This document shows, in pieces, positions 45,127-56,656 of a stretch of DNA of 64,000 nucleotides. Source of the stretch: Nocardia suismassiliense (GTDB taxonomy: Bacteria; Actinomycetota; Actinomycetes; Mycobacteriales; Mycobacteriaceae). The notes beneath the pieces are model-generated. The model saw nothing but the letters and a program-made list of their open reading frames with translations, had not been told where the DNA came from and ran no database searches. The translations under genes were made by a program, and so were the position numbers. Numbering within the stretch: the first letter of the stretch is position 1; each line of letters starts with the position of its first letter. Location of the stretch: contig NZ_LT985361.1 of assembly GCF_900269665.1 (NCBI RefSeq), positions 2,139,459 to 2,203,458 on the forward strand, written 5' to 3'.

Positions 45127-47160
45127 ATGTCGTCAGCGCAGGATCCGTCCGCTTCATCAGGTCTGGAGGTGACTCGGTCGGCGGCGACATACGCGGTGAT
45201 CATCGCGCTGGCGGGGGCGATCGCGGCGGTGGTCGCGGCGCTGGTGGTCGCGTTGTCCGCGGCGCACGCGCTGAGTCTGCTCGGCATTCCGGATCCGGGC
45301 CCGCTGACCACCTACGGCCTGCCCGCGGTGCGCGCGCTCGCCGATCTGTCGGCGGCGCTGACCGTCGGTTCGCTGTTGTTCGCCGCGTTCCTGGTGCCGC
45401 CGCAGGCGAGCGGCCTGCTCGATGTCGGTGGTTATCGCGCGATTCGGCGCGCCTCGAATTTCGCGCTCATCTGGGCGGGTTGCGCCGCGCTGCTCGTTCC
45501 GTTGACGGTGTCGGACACCACGGGGCAGCCGGTCGGTGACACGCTGCGGCCGGACGGTCTGTGGCGCGCCATCGATCAGATCGAGCTGGCAGGCGCCTGG
45601 CGGACCACGGTGATCTTCGCGCTGATCGTGGCGGTCGGTGCCCGGCTCGCGTTGCGCTGGGGGTGGACGCCGGTGCTGTTCGCCGGGTCGATCGTGACGA
45701 TGATGCCGCTGGCGTTGACCGGGCACTCGTCCTCGGGCGGCGCGCACGACGTCGCCACCAACAGCCTGATCCTGCACCTGGTTTCGGCTGCGGTCTGGGT
45801 CGGCGGCCTTTTCGCGCTACTGGCGCATGCACGCCGTGGTGGCGCGCACACCGACCTGGCCGCGCGGCGGTTCTCGCTGACCGCGACCCTCGCGTTCGTC
45901 ACCATCGGGATCAGCGGAGTGATCAACTCCTGGGTCCGGGTGCCGTGGGACGAACTGTTCACCACCACCTACGGCAAGCTGGTGCTCGCCAAGGCCGCCG
46001 CGCTGCTGATCCTCGGTGTGATCGGCTTCGCGCAGCGGCGCGCCGCACTGCCCGCCCTCGCCGCCGACCCGGCCGATCGTGGCGCGCTGATCCGGTTCGC
46101 CGGTGTCGAGGTGCTGATCTTCGCGGCGACCATGGGGCTCGCGGTCGGCCTCGGCCGGACCCCGCCGCCACCACCGACCGCGCTCCCGACGCCCGCCGAG
46201 GTAGAACTCGGCTACAACCTGGCCGGGCCGCCGACCGTCGGGCGACTGCTGTTCGACTGGCGCTTCGACCTGATCTTCGGGACGCTGGCGATCGTGCTCG
46301 CGGTGGTGTACCTGCTCGGCGTGCGCCGACTGCGGGCCCGCGGCGACGCGTGGCCGGTCGGGCGGACCATCGCCTGGTTGTCCGGCTGCTTTGTCCTACT
46401 GATCGCCACTTCGTCCGGGGTCGGGCGGTACGCACCCGCGATGTTCAGTGTGCACATGGGCGCGCACATGGCGCTGTCCATGCTCGCGCCGATTCTGTTC
46501 GCCCTGGGCGGGGCGGTGACGCTCGCGTTGCGCGCCTTGCCGCCCGCCGGCCGCACCGGCGCTCCCGGACCACGCGAGTGGATTCTCGCCGCGGTGCACA
46601 ACCCGGTGTCGCGCTTCCTGACCCATCCGATCGTGGCGTCGGTCATCTTCGTAGGCGGTTTCTACGCGCTCTACCTGGGCGGGATCTTCGACACGTACGC
46701 GGATTCGCATGCGGCACACCTGCTGATGAACCTGCACTTCCTGCTCAGCGGCTACCTCTTCTACTGGGTTGTCATCGGCATCGACCCCAAGCCGCGCCAG
46801 GTGGAACCGCTGACCAAACTCGGCATGGTGTTCGGTTCGCTGCCTTTCCACGCGTTCTTCGGTATCGCGCTGATGAGCATGACCACGGTGCTCGGCGGCT
46901 GGTTCTACCGCAGTCTCGGCCTCGACTGGAACGGCGACCTGCTCGGCGATCAGCGCACCGGCGGTAGCCTGGCCTGGGCCAGCGGTGAGGTGCCGCTCGT
47001 CGTGGTGATGCTCGCCCTGCTCATCCAGTGGTCGCGCAGCGATCGAAAGCTGGCGCAGCGCACCGATCGAGCCGCCGACCGCGACCATGACGCCGCCCTC
47101 TCCGCGCACAACGCGATGTTCGCCGAGCTGGCCAAACGCGATGGAGGGGTACACAAGTAG
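45127..47160 (+). CDS. CopD-CtaG fusion membrane protein
   Basis: 677-residue membrane protein with about 14-16 hydrophobic segments. The N-terminal half (to about 360) is CopD-like (AHALSLLGIPDPGPLTTYG, GHSSSGGAHDVATNSLILHL with His/Met candidates for copper); the C-terminal half is a CtaG (caa3-type oxidase assembly) domain with MFSVHMGAHMALSMLAPILF and HAAHLLMNLHFLLSGYLFYW. Similar fusions include M. tuberculosis Rv0102. It likely moves or delivers copper to cytochrome oxidase. ATG 45127. Confidence 0.87.
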   Translation: MSSAQDPSASSGLEVTRSAATYAVIIALAGAIAAVVAALVVALSAAHALSLLGIPDPGPLTTYGLPAVRALADLSAALTVGSLLFAAFLVPPQASGLLDVGGYRAIRRASNFALIWAGCAALLVPLTVSDTTGQPVGDTLRPDGLWRAIDQIELAGAWRTTVIFALIVAVGARLALRWGWTPVLFAGSIVTMMPLALTGHSSSGGAHDVATNSLILHLVSAAVWVGGLFALLAHARRGGAHTDLAARRFSLTATLAFVTIGISGVINSWVRVPWDELFTTTYGKLVLAKAAALLILGVIGFAQRRAALPALAADPADRGALIRFAGVEVLIFAATMGLAVGLGRTPPPPPTALPTPAEVELGYNLAGPPTVGRLLFDWRFDLIFGTLAIVLAVVYLLGVRRLRARGDAWPVGRTIAWLSGCFVLLIATSSGVGRYAPAMFSVHMGAHMALSMLAPILFALGGAVTLALRALPPAGRTGAPGPREWILAAVHNPVSRFLTHPIVASVIFVGGFYALYLGGIFDTYADSHAAHLLMNLHFLLSGYLFYWVVIGIDPKPRQVEPLTKLGMVFGSLPFHAFFGIALMSMTTVLGGWFYRSLGLDWNGDLLGDQRTGGSLAWASGEVPLVVVMLALLIQWSRSDRKLAQRTDRAADRDHDAALSAHNAMFAELAKRDGGVHK

Positions 47161-47169
47161 GGGTAGGAC

Positions 47170-47185
47170 CATGCCTGCGGGCATG
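47170..47185 (+). terminator. Small hairpin after the CopD-CtaG gene
   Basis: CATGCC-tgcg-GGCATG, perfect 6-bp arms, 10 bp after the stop. Weak; possible terminator. Confidence 0.3.
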
Positions 47186-47229
47186 AGGTCTCAGGTCATG
47201 GTGGAGTCGAGCGTGGTCAAGGTGTGGTT

Positions 47230-48198
47230 GTGAACGAACGGTCCGTAGTTGTCTCCGCACACAGACCGATCGATCGGATCTACCGATCCGATGTGCGGGC
47301 CGCGCGTAAGCGGCTGGCCGGACGGATCCGCAAGACACCGGTCTTCCACACCACCGTTACTGGGCCGAACGGTCCGGTACCGGTCACCATGAAGCTCGAA
47401 TACCTGCAGCACGGCGGCACTTTCAAGGTTCGGGGCAGCCTCAACGCACTACTGGCGTCCGCGGCGAGCGTCGACCAGGTGGTGATCGCGTCCGGCGGCA
47501 ACGCGGGCATCGCCGCCGCGCTGGCGGCCGCGCAGCTAGGAAAGTCCTGCACCGTGGTGGTTCCGGAGTCGGCGCCGCATACCAAGGTCGCCGCGATGTG
47601 GTCGCACGGTGCCGAGGTGCTCTGGCACGGAACGACATACGCCGAGGCGCTCGACTACGCGAACGAGCTCGCCGCGGAACGCAATGCGCTGCAGCTGCAT
47701 GCCTACGACCTGCCTGCGATCGTCGCGGGAGCGGGTGTGGTCGGCTTGGAAATCGAGGAACAGGTGCGTGGTCGGCCGTCGGTGCTTGCCGCGGTGGGCG
47801 GCGGCGGGCTGGTGGCGGGCATTGCGGCTGCGATCGGCCGTCGGCAGCAGGTGATCGGGGTCGAGCCGGAAGGCATTCCCACGCTGCATGCGGCATTGTC
47901 CGCGAACCGGCCGGTCGAGGTCGGGGTGTCCAGCATCGCGGCGGAATCACTGGGCGCCACCAGAATCGGCGATATCGCGATGGATATCGCGCGGCGTTAT
48001 CAGGTGCGTTCGCTGCTGGTGACCGACGACGCGATTGCGACGGCCCGTGATTACCTGTGGCGCGAGTTCCGCGTCGTGGTGGAATTCGCGGGTGCGGCGG
48101 CGTTGGCGGCCGTGCAGAGCGGCGTGTACGTGCCGGCCGACGATGAGCGTCCGGTCATCGTCCTCTGTGGTGCCAACACGGATCTCTCAGTGCTGTAA
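47230..48198 (+). CDS. PLP-dependent serine/threonine dehydratase-family enzyme
   Basis: 322-residue fold-type II PLP enzyme: PLP lysine in HGGTFKVRGSLNAL (about Lys60), GGNAGIAAALA for the carboxylate loop, and the phosphate-binding GGGGLVAGIAA. Members deaminate serine or threonine, or racemise serine; no ACT regulatory domain is attached, so a catabolic or racemase-like enzyme is possible. GTG 47230 is preferred over GTG 47224 because AAGG sits 7 bases upstream. Confidence 0.83.
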   Translation: MNERSVVVSAHRPIDRIYRSDVRAARKRLAGRIRKTPVFHTTVTGPNGPVPVTMKLEYLQHGGTFKVRGSLNALLASAASVDQVVIASGGNAGIAAALAAAQLGKSCTVVVPESAPHTKVAAMWSHGAEVLWHGTTYAEALDYANELAAERNALQLHAYDLPAIVAGAGVVGLEIEEQVRGRPSVLAAVGGGGLVAGIAAAIGRRQQVIGVEPEGIPTLHAALSANRPVEVGVSSIAAESLGATRIGDIAMDIARRYQVRSLLVTDDAIATARDYLWREFRVVVEFAGAAALAAVQSGVYVPADDERPVIVLCGANTDLSVL

Positions 48199-48375
48199 TC
48201 ACTTTCGCATCCCTTTGCCCTGAAAGAAGCACGGGATATCCACATGCGAGAAAGTTGTCCACATTCTCGGATCGAGGCGCCCGGCCGCCCGCCGAATCGA
48301 TGAGGCTGGAGACACTCCTCGAGGGGAGGAAGTCCCCGGGCAACCGCCACGGGTCGAATGCGAAGGGGCGTCATC

Positions 48376-48867
48376 ATGTACGAGGCGAACGCGACCGTGA
48401 TCGGCACCATCGTCAACAATCCGGTGAAGCGGGACCTGTCCAACGGTGAGCAGGTGCTGAGCTTCCGGATGGCGAGCAACTCGCGCCGGCTGGACCGCGT
48501 GACGGGGGAGTGGGTGGACAACGGCACCTTGTTTCTCACGGTGAACTGCTGGCGCAGGCTGGTCGCGGGCGTCGAGGGCTCGTTGCGCCGCGGCGATCCG
48601 GTCATCGCCCATGGTCAGTTGCGATCGCTGGAATATCGCAGCAAGGACGGCTCGGAACGGCGCGACCTGGAGATGCGGGCCAGCGCCGTCGGCCCCGACC
48701 TCGCGCGCTGCGTCGCCCAGGTGACCCGGTGGTCGGAGATGCGGAATACTGGAGATGGCTTCGGCGCTGAACAACCAGGGCCGGCAGGCGATGGGCCGGG
48801 GGAGAATGTCGCTGCCGCAGTTGCGGCGCCACCCCGGACAACCCACCCCGAGCACGCCGACGCCTGA
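48376..48867 (+). CDS. ssb: Single-stranded DNA-binding protein (second-type SSB)
   Basis: 163 residues with an OB-fold N-terminus (NATVIGTIVNNPVKRDLSNG, FLTVNCWRRLVAGVEGSLRR) and a short Pro/Gly/Ala-rich tail without the acidic DDIPF end of housekeeping SSB. This suits the SsbB/Rv2478c type. It binds single-stranded DNA, probably in recombination or competence-like roles. ATG 48376 is chosen because the SSB fold starts there and AAGGGG lies upstream. It precedes ettA as in mycobacteria (from memory). Confidence 0.85.
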   Translation: MYEANATVIGTIVNNPVKRDLSNGEQVLSFRMASNSRRLDRVTGEWVDNGTLFLTVNCWRRLVAGVEGSLRRGDPVIAHGQLRSLEYRSKDGSERRDLEMRASAVGPDLARCVAQVTRWSEMRNTGDGFGAEQPGPAGDGPGENVAAAVAAPPRTTHPEHADA

Positions 48868-48955
48868 CCCCGGCGCGGCGCAGTTCCGGCCGCGCGTTGC
48901 GAGGGGTATCCGCCGGTTCAACTCACCGTTTCCGACACCGATAGGCTTCCTCCTT

Positions 48956-50632
<1,677 letters not shown>

Positions 50633-50640
50633 TCGAGACC

Positions 50641-50671
50641 GCGGGCCGGCCAACCCCTCGGGTCGGCCCGC
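50641..50671 (+). terminator. Hairpin after ettA
   Basis: GCGGGCCGGCC / GGTCGGCCCGC match at 10 of 11 positions with a 9-base loop, 8 bp after the ettA stop. Probable terminator. Confidence 0.65.
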
Positions 50672-51199
50672 ATCTCGGCTGTGCCTCGGCATAGCTGACT
50701 TGCTCCGGGATTCAGTCGTGCCATCGACATGACACCACGGCTAGATCCCGGCTTCCACCGAGCCGACACTTTCAGGCCCGGACCGACAGTTCGTCGCGCC
50801 ACGATGAAGGACGTCCGTTATGTCTCGGATCCGGTACAACCGCACCCCACCGGCGCCCACAGCCAGTTCGAATCTCGCTAGTGTGGGACACGTGAATGCG
50901 CAGGCACAGTTCGAGCAATCGGCGGTTCCCACCGTCGACATGGTGGCCGAGCTGATCCGAGGTGCTTCGGCCCCGCTGCCGCCGCAGAAAGACCCTGTCG
51001 CGCACACCTGACGTTCGCGAGTCCGAACGATGCTGTGCCTGGATCCTTCATCCGAGCTGGGCAATCGCGTGGCGAACACCGCGGTGATGGTGAACACCCC
51101 AGGATTGGAAGGGATTTCACCCCCTCGCCTGCAACGCACAGCTACTCTCGGACCGGCGTCGCTTTGTTACGGAACCGAATCCGAGGAGTTGGCGAAAAA
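50672..51199. other. Long leader between ettA and the glutamate dehydrogenase gene
   Basis: Over 500 bases upstream of the large dehydrogenase gene. It contains the promoter and a possible small gene (50820-51011). I see no riboswitch consensus or tRNA-like element. Confidence 0.45.
50820..51011 (+). CDS. Possible small protein upstream of gdh
   Basis: 63 codons from ATG 50820; the latter part reads VNAQAQFEQSAVPTVDMVAE then LIRGASAPLPPQKDPVAHT, which looks more protein-like than random frames here. No ribosome site or known family. Could be a leader peptide or chance. Confidence 0.25.
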   Translation: MSRIRYNRTPPAPTASSNLASVGHVNAQAQFEQSAVPTVDMVAELIRGASAPLPPQKDPVAHT

Positions 51200-54100
51200 A
51201 TGACGGTCTCGTCCGAATTGTCCAGTGCGGCGTGGGCCGCGAGTTTGCCGCAGGTACTGCGCGGCGAACTGGCGACCCTCGAGGAGGCGTATTTCCGCCA
51301 CGTCGACGCTGGCGATGTGGACTGCGCGATCACCGGCATCACCCAGATCTTCCGGCGGCACATGGAATTGGCCATGCACCGCCCGGCGGGCCGGGCGTTG
51401 GTCCGGGTGTATCACCCCGACGACGGCTCCGGCCTCGGCGCGGCGGTGCAGCTGGTCACCGACGACATGCCCCTGCTTGTCGAATCGATCACTTCGTCGC
51501 TGAACAGGCTCGGCGTCAGCGTGAGCGAGGTTATCCACCCGATCTTCGAAGTCGAGCGCGATGCGGAGGGACGCCTGCAGCACGCCGCCCCGCACGAAGT
51601 GGACGGCACCAACGGTGCGACCGCACTGCGCGAATCATGGATGCACCTGCAACTGCACCCGGCCACCAGCCGGGCGCTGCTCAGCCGGATCGAATCCGGC
51701 ATGCCGAACGTGATCGCCGATGTCCGCCAGGTCATCGGTGACACCGAGGCGATCAAGGATGTACAGAGCAGGCTGGCCGACGACCTGGAGCTGGCCGCCA
51801 AGTCGGGCACCGCGCCGTTCGCGGAAACCGACCTGTCCGACACCGCGAACCTGCTGCGCTGGTTGGCCAGCGGCAACTTCACCGTGCTCGGCTACGCCCG
51901 CTACCAGCTGAGCTCCGAGCAGGGGCGCGAGTCGTCCAACCCGATGCCGGGCACCTGCCTCGGCGTGCTCCGGCCCGACGTCGGCACCGATTTCCGGGTG
52001 CCGATCAACGCCACCGACCGGCCGCTGCTGATGCTGACCCAGGGTCTGGTGCCCGCCACCGTGCACCGCTCGGTGTACCCGTACTTCATCGGTGTCGCCG
52101 ACTTCGACGAGGCAGGCACCATCGTCGGCGAGCACCTGTTCATCGGCGTCTTCACGGTCACCGCGGTGCACGAGAACGTGCTCGACATCCCGGTGATCGA
52201 GCGCCGGGTGCGTTCGGTGATCGAGGAGAGCGGCTTCGACCTGGAGTCGTTCTCCGGGCAGGCGATGCTCGAGGTCATCCAGTCCTTCCCGCGCACCGAG
52301 CTGTTCTCCTCCGACGCCGAGACGATGCGCCGGACCGCCCTCGCGGTGCTGAATATCGGTCTGCGCAGGCAGGTCCGGTTGTTCCTGCGCGCCGACGGAT
52401 ACGGCCGCTTCGTCGCCTGCATGGTCTACCTGCCGCGCGACCGCTACACCACCCGGGTGCGGCTGGAAATGCAGGAGATCCTGGTCCGCGAACTGGGCGG
52501 CGTCTCCATCGACTACTCGGCGCGGGTCGGCGAAAGTGACCTGGCCAGTGTGTATTTCACGGTGCGCATGCCCGAAGTCGAGTTCGGTGCGCCGCGCTAC
52601 GCGGCACCGCCCGCGGACACCTCCGAGGCGAACCGGTTGCGCATCCAGGGCCTGCTCGCCGAGGCGAGCCGCACCTGGGAAGACCACCTGAACGACGAGG
52701 TCAGCACCTCCACCATGCTCGACCCGGCGGTCGTGCAGCGCTACGCCGAGGCGTTCCCGGATGCGTACAAGGAGGACTTCGAGGCAGGCCGTGCGCTCGC
52801 CGACATCGTCCGCCTGGAGCGGCTGCGCGAGGGTGGCATCGACCAATACCTGTACCGCAACGCGGATTCCGACCCGGGCACGTGGCGGTTCTCGCTCTAC
52901 GTCGCAGGCCCCGGCATCTCGCTGAGCCAGGTGCTTCCGGTCCTGCAGAGCCTCGGTGTCGAGGTGGTCGACGAGCGTCCGTACCAGCTCGAACTGGAGC
53001 CGCAGCCCGGCGGTGACCCGAGCACCGGCGGCGAACGCTGGATCTACGACTTCGGTCTGCTGGCTCGCGCCGAGTTGCTGCGCAGCGCGCTCGACCGCGA
53101 CCTGGATGCGGAACTGCTCGAGTCGTCCAAGCGGGCCGCCGTGCTGGAGGCGGAGGTTCGCGGCCTGCGCGAGCGGTTCACCGAGGCCTTCGAGGCGGCC
53201 TGGTACGGCCGCGCGGAAGCGGACGGACTCAATGAACTGGTGCTGCGCGCACGTCTGCCGTGGCGTGCGGTGTCGATCCTGCGCGCATACGCGAAGTACC
53301 TGCAGCAGGCCGGTTTTCCGTACAGCCAGGCCAACATCTGCCGGGTGCTGCTCACCTATCCGGACGTGGCCCGGCTGTTCGTGGACCTGTTCGGGGCGCG
53401 TTTCGACCCGGACAACTTCTCGGCCGAGCACGCCGCCGAGCTGGAGATCCAGGTCCGCGGCCGGATCGACGACGTGGTCAGCCTCGACGCCGACCGCATC
53501 CTGCGCGCCATCCTCAATCTGATCAGGGCGACGCTGCGCACCAACTACTACGTCACCGACGCCGAGGGCATGGCGCGGGACTACATCTCGATGAAGGTCG
53601 AGCCGCGTGAGATCAGCGAATTGCCCAAGCCCAGGCCGCAATTCGAGATCTTCGTGTACTCGCCGCGGGTCGAAGGTGTGCACCTGCGGTTCGGCTCGGT
53701 AGCCCGTGGTGGGTTGCGCTGGTCGGACCGGCTGGAGGACTTCCGCACCGAGGTGCTCGGCCTGGTGAAGGCTCAGGCGGTGAAGAACGCGGTGATCGTC
53801 CCCGTCGGCGCGAAGGGTGGCTTCGTCGTGAAGCAACCGCCTGCCGCCACCGGTGACCCCGTCGCGGACCGGCAGGCCCTCGGCGCCGAAGGCGTCAGCT
53901 GCTACCGCACCTTCATCTCCGGCCTGCTCGACGTCACCGACAATGTGGATCGCTCGACCGGCGAGGTAGTGCCGCCCGCCCGGGTGGTGCGCCGCGACGG
54001 CGACGACACCTACCTGGTGGTGGCCGCCGACAAGGGCACCGCCACCTTCTCCGACATCGCCAACGATGTGGCCCAGCGCTACGGTTTCTGGCTCGGCGAC

Positions 54101-56149
54101 GCGTTCGCCTCGGGCGGCTCGGTGGGCTACGACCACAAGGCCATGGGCATCACCGCCAAGGGTGCCTGGGAGAGCGTCAAACGCCACTTCCAGGAAATGG
54201 ACATCGACACCCAGACCGAGGATTTCACCGTCGTCGGCATCGGCGACATGAGCGGTGACGTCTTCGGCAACGGCATGCTGCTGTCCGAGCACATCCGCCT
54301 GCTCGCGGCGTTCGACCACCGGCACATCTTCCTGGACCCGAACCCGGACACCGCCGCCTCCTACGCCGAACGGCAGCGCATGTTCAAGCTGCCCCGCTCG
54401 TCGTGGGCCGACTACGACGCCTCGCTCATCAGCAAGGGCGGCGGTGTGTGGGACCGCACGGTGAAGTCGGTGCCGATCAGCCCGCAGGCGCGAAAGGCGT
54501 TGGGGCTGGCCGACGATGTCGAGTCGCTGTCCCCGCCCGAGCTGGTGCGTGCCATCCTGCTCGCGCCGGCCCAGCTGCTGTGGAACGGCGGCATCGGCAC
54601 CTACATCAAGGCGAGCACCGAATCCAACGCCGACGTGGGCGACAAGTCCAACGATCTGGTCCGCGTCAACGGAAACGAATTGCGCGTCAAGGTGATCGGC
54701 GAGGGCGGCAACCTGGGTGCGACAGCGCTCGGCCGCATCGAGTTCTGCCGCCACGGCGGCAAGATGAACACCGACGCGCTCGACAACTCGGCCGGCGTCG
54801 ACTGCTCCGACCATGAGGTCAACATCAAGGTGCTGCTCGACGGTGTGGTCAGCGCGGGCCAGCTGCCCGCGCCGGAACGCAACCCGCTGCTCGCCTCGAT
54901 GACCGACGAGGTCGCGCGCATGGTGCTGGAAGACAATGTGGCGCAGAACTTCCTGATGGGCATGTCGCGCACCGACGCACCGCAGATGCTGAACGTGCAC
55001 ATGCGCCTGATCGAGGATCTCGAAGAGCGCCGCGGCCTGGACCGGGAGCTGGAGGCGCTGCCGTCGAAGGCGCAGCTCAAGCGCATGCTCGAGGAGGGCA
55101 CCGGCCTGACGTCGCCGGAACTCGCCAATCTCATGGCGCACGTGAAGCTTTCGCTCAAGGCCGACCTGCTCGACACGGATCTGCCGGACAGCCCGTTCTT
55201 CGTCACCCGGCTGCCGGATTACTTCCCGACGCCGCTGCGCGACCGGTTCGGCGCCGCGATCAAGAAGCACCGGCTGCGCCGGGAGATTCTCACCACGATG
55301 ATCGTGAACGAGATGGTCGACTACGGCGGCATCACCTACGCGCACCGGTTGAGCGAGGAGACCGGCGCCACGGCCACCGATTCGGTGCGCGCGTTCGCCG
55401 CGGCCACCGAGATCTTCGGCCTGCCGGAGATGTGGGCCAGAATCCGGGCGGCCGACGCCACCACCGCAGTGCGTGACCTGCTGGAACTGGAGACCAAGCG
55501 GACGCTGGACCGGGCGTCGCGCTGGTTCCTGAGCAACCGGCCGCAGCCGATCGCGGTCGGCGCGGAGATCAACCGGTACTGCCAGGACGTGCAGGCACTG
55601 GCGCCGAAGGTGCCGGGCTGGCTGCGCGGACATCACGTCGCGACGCTCACCGATCAGTCGGCCGAGCTCATCGCCCGCGGTGCGCCGACCGACCTGGCCA
55701 CCGAGGTGTTCGGGCTGCTCAACCTGTTCCCGCTGCTCGACATCGTGGACATCGCCGACATCACCGATCGGGACGGCGACGAGGTCGGTGCGCTCTATTA
55801 CGCGCTCAACGAGCACCTCAAGATCGACTGGTTGCTCCAGGCGGTCAGCCACCTCGAACGCGGTGACCGCTGGCACTCGCTGGCCAGGCTCGCGCTGCGC
55901 GACGATATGTACTCCTCGCTGCGCTCGCTGACCCTCGATGTGCTCTCCGCCGGTGACCCGGAAGAGAGCGCCGACGAGAAGATTGCATACTGGGAGTCGA
56001 AGAACCAGTCCCGGCTCGGGCGCGCCCGAGCGGCACTGTCGGAGTTGTTCGAGTCCGGAACCCACGATCTCGCCACGCTGTCGGTTGCGGCGCGGCAAGT
56101 GCGAAGCATGGTGAGCGGGGTGGGCGCCCAATCGGAGGTACCACGTTGA
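51200..56149 (+). CDS. gdh: NAD-specific glutamate dehydrogenase, large (180 kDa) type
   Basis: 1649-residue NAD-dependent glutamate dehydrogenase of the L_180 class. N-terminal ACT-like regions (about 1-700) precede the catalytic core with SVARGGLRWSDRLEDFRTEV (substrate and catalytic Lys region, about 835) and VKNAVIVPVGAKGGFVVKQP, then GIGDMSGDVFGNGMLLS and NGGIGTYIKAS in the NAD domain. It deaminates glutamate to 2-oxoglutarate; the mycobacterial homologue (Rv2476c) is controlled by GarA. ATG 51200 is chosen as the N-terminus fits; GAGGAG lies 11 bases upstream. Its stop overlaps the next gene. Confidence 0.94.
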   Translation: MTVSSELSSAAWAASLPQVLRGELATLEEAYFRHVDAGDVDCAITGITQIFRRHMELAMHRPAGRALVRVYHPDDGSGLGAAVQLVTDDMPLLVESITSSLNRLGVSVSEVIHPIFEVERDAEGRLQHAAPHEVDGTNGATALRESWMHLQLHPATSRALLSRIESGMPNVIADVRQVIGDTEAIKDVQSRLADDLELAAKSGTAPFAETDLSDTANLLRWLASGNFTVLGYARYQLSSEQGRESSNPMPGTCLGVLRPDVGTDFRVPINATDRPLLMLTQGLVPATVHRSVYPYFIGVADFDEAGTIVGEHLFIGVFTVTAVHENVLDIPVIERRVRSVIEESGFDLESFSGQAMLEVIQSFPRTELFSSDAETMRRTALAVLNIGLRRQVRLFLRADGYGRFVACMVYLPRDRYTTRVRLEMQEILVRELGGVSIDYSARVGESDLASVYFTVRMPEVEFGAPRYAAPPADTSEANRLRIQGLLAEASRTWEDHLNDEVSTSTMLDPAVVQRYAEAFPDAYKEDFEAGRALADIVRLERLREGGIDQYLYRNADSDPGTWRFSLYVAGPGISLSQVLPVLQSLGVEVVDERPYQLELEPQPGGDPSTGGERWIYDFGLLARAELLRSALDRDLDAELLESSKRAAVLEAEVRGLRERFTEAFEAAWYGRAEADGLNELVLRARLPWRAVSILRAYAKYLQQAGFPYSQANICRVLLTYPDVARLFVDLFGARFDPDNFSAEHAAELEIQVRGRIDDVVSLDADRILRAILNLIRATLRTNYYVTDAEGMARDYISMKVEPREISELPKPRPQFEIFVYSPRVEGVHLRFGSVARGGLRWSDRLEDFRTEVLGLVKAQAVKNAVIVPVGAKGGFVVKQPPAATGDPVADRQALGAEGVSCYRTFISGLLDVTDNVDRSTGEVVPPARVVRRDGDDTYLVVAADKGTATFSDIANDVAQRYGFWLGDAFASGGSVGYDHKAMGITAKGAWESVKRHFQEMDIDTQTEDFTVVGIGDMSGDVFGNGMLLSEHIRLLAAFDHRHIFLDPNPDTAASYAERQRMFKLPRSSWADYDASLISKGGGVWDRTVKSVPISPQARKALGLADDVESLSPPELVRAILLAPAQLLWNGGIGTYIKASTESNADVGDKSNDLVRVNGNELRVKVIGEGGNLGATALGRIEFCRHGGKMNTDALDNSAGVDCSDHEVNIKVLLDGVVSAGQLPAPERNPLLASMTDEVARMVLEDNVAQNFLMGMSRTDAPQMLNVHMRLIEDLEERRGLDRELEALPSKAQLKRMLEEGTGLTSPELANLMAHVKLSLKADLLDTDLPDSPFFVTRLPDYFPTPLRDRFGAAIKKHRLRREILTTMIVNEMVDYGGITYAHRLSEETGATATDSVRAFAAATEIFGLPEMWARIRAADATTAVRDLLELETKRTLDRASRWFLSNRPQPIAVGAEINRYCQDVQALAPKVPGWLRGHHVATLTDQSAELIARGAPTDLATEVFGLLNLFPLLDIVDIADITDRDGDEVGALYYALNEHLKIDWLLQAVSHLERGDRWHSLARLALRDDMYSSLRSLTLDVLSAGDPEESADEKIAYWESKNQSRLGRARAALSELFESGTHDLATLSVAARQVRSMVSGVGAQSEVPR

Positions 56150-56613
56150 CGAGCTCGTTGAACGGTAACGGGAAGGCGCACGGCGGCAACGTCGTGCTGC
56201 CCAAGCGTTTCCACACCCAGGTAGAGGTCAGATGGTCGGACATGGATGCTTTCCAGCATGTGAACCATGCCCGGATGGTGACCCTGCTGGAGGAGGCGCG
56301 GATCCCGTGGCTGCTCGAGCCCGGTAGGCCGACCGCCGCGCTCGGCACCGGCTGTGTGCTGGCCGACCTGCGGGTGAAGTATCGCGGTCAGCTGCGGCAC
56401 GAGGACACGCCGCTCGATATCGCGATGTGGATCCAGCAGCTGCGGGCGGTCGACTTCACCATCGGTTACGAGGTGCGTGCCGCCAGTGCGGCGCCGGACT
56501 CGCCGGCCGCGGTGATCGCGTCCACCCAGATCGCCGCGTTCGACATGTCCGCGCAGCGGTTGCGCAGGCTCACCGATGCCGAACGCGACTATCTCGCCGA
56601 GTGGCTGGACTGA
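56146..56613 (+). CDS. Hotdog-fold acyl-CoA thioesterase (YbgC/4HBT type)
   Basis: 155-residue hotdog-fold thioesterase: QVEVRWSDMDAFQHVNHARM includes the catalytic Asp motif (W-x-D-x-D-x-x-x-H-V-N), followed by VKYRGQLRHEDTPLDI. It hydrolyses acyl-CoA thioesters. TTG 56146 overlaps the gdh TGA by 4 bp (TTGA), so it is cotranslated. The same gene follows gdh in M. tuberculosis (Rv2475c, from memory). Chain-length specificity is unknown. Confidence 0.87.
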   Translation: MTSSLNGNGKAHGGNVVLPKRFHTQVEVRWSDMDAFQHVNHARMVTLLEEARIPWLLEPGRPTAALGTGCVLADLRVKYRGQLRHEDTPLDIAMWIQQLRAVDFTIGYEVRAASAAPDSPAAVIASTQIAAFDMSAQRLRRLTDAERDYLAEWLD

Positions 56614-56656
56614 TCCACATCGGTAGTCACGTAGCGCGAACGGCAGCACAGCCGTG

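Noticed and set aside
48300..48375. Sequence resembling the start of RNase P RNA (GAGGAAGTCC-like)
   Set aside because: Only about 180 bases are available before ssb, and the rest of the conserved RNase P core is not present.
51635..56131. 1498-residue open frame antisense to the glutamate dehydrogenase gene
   Set aside because: It mirrors a well-supported gene; long antisense frames arise from high GC codon bias. Its product is rich in Arg/His/Gln with no recognisable domain.
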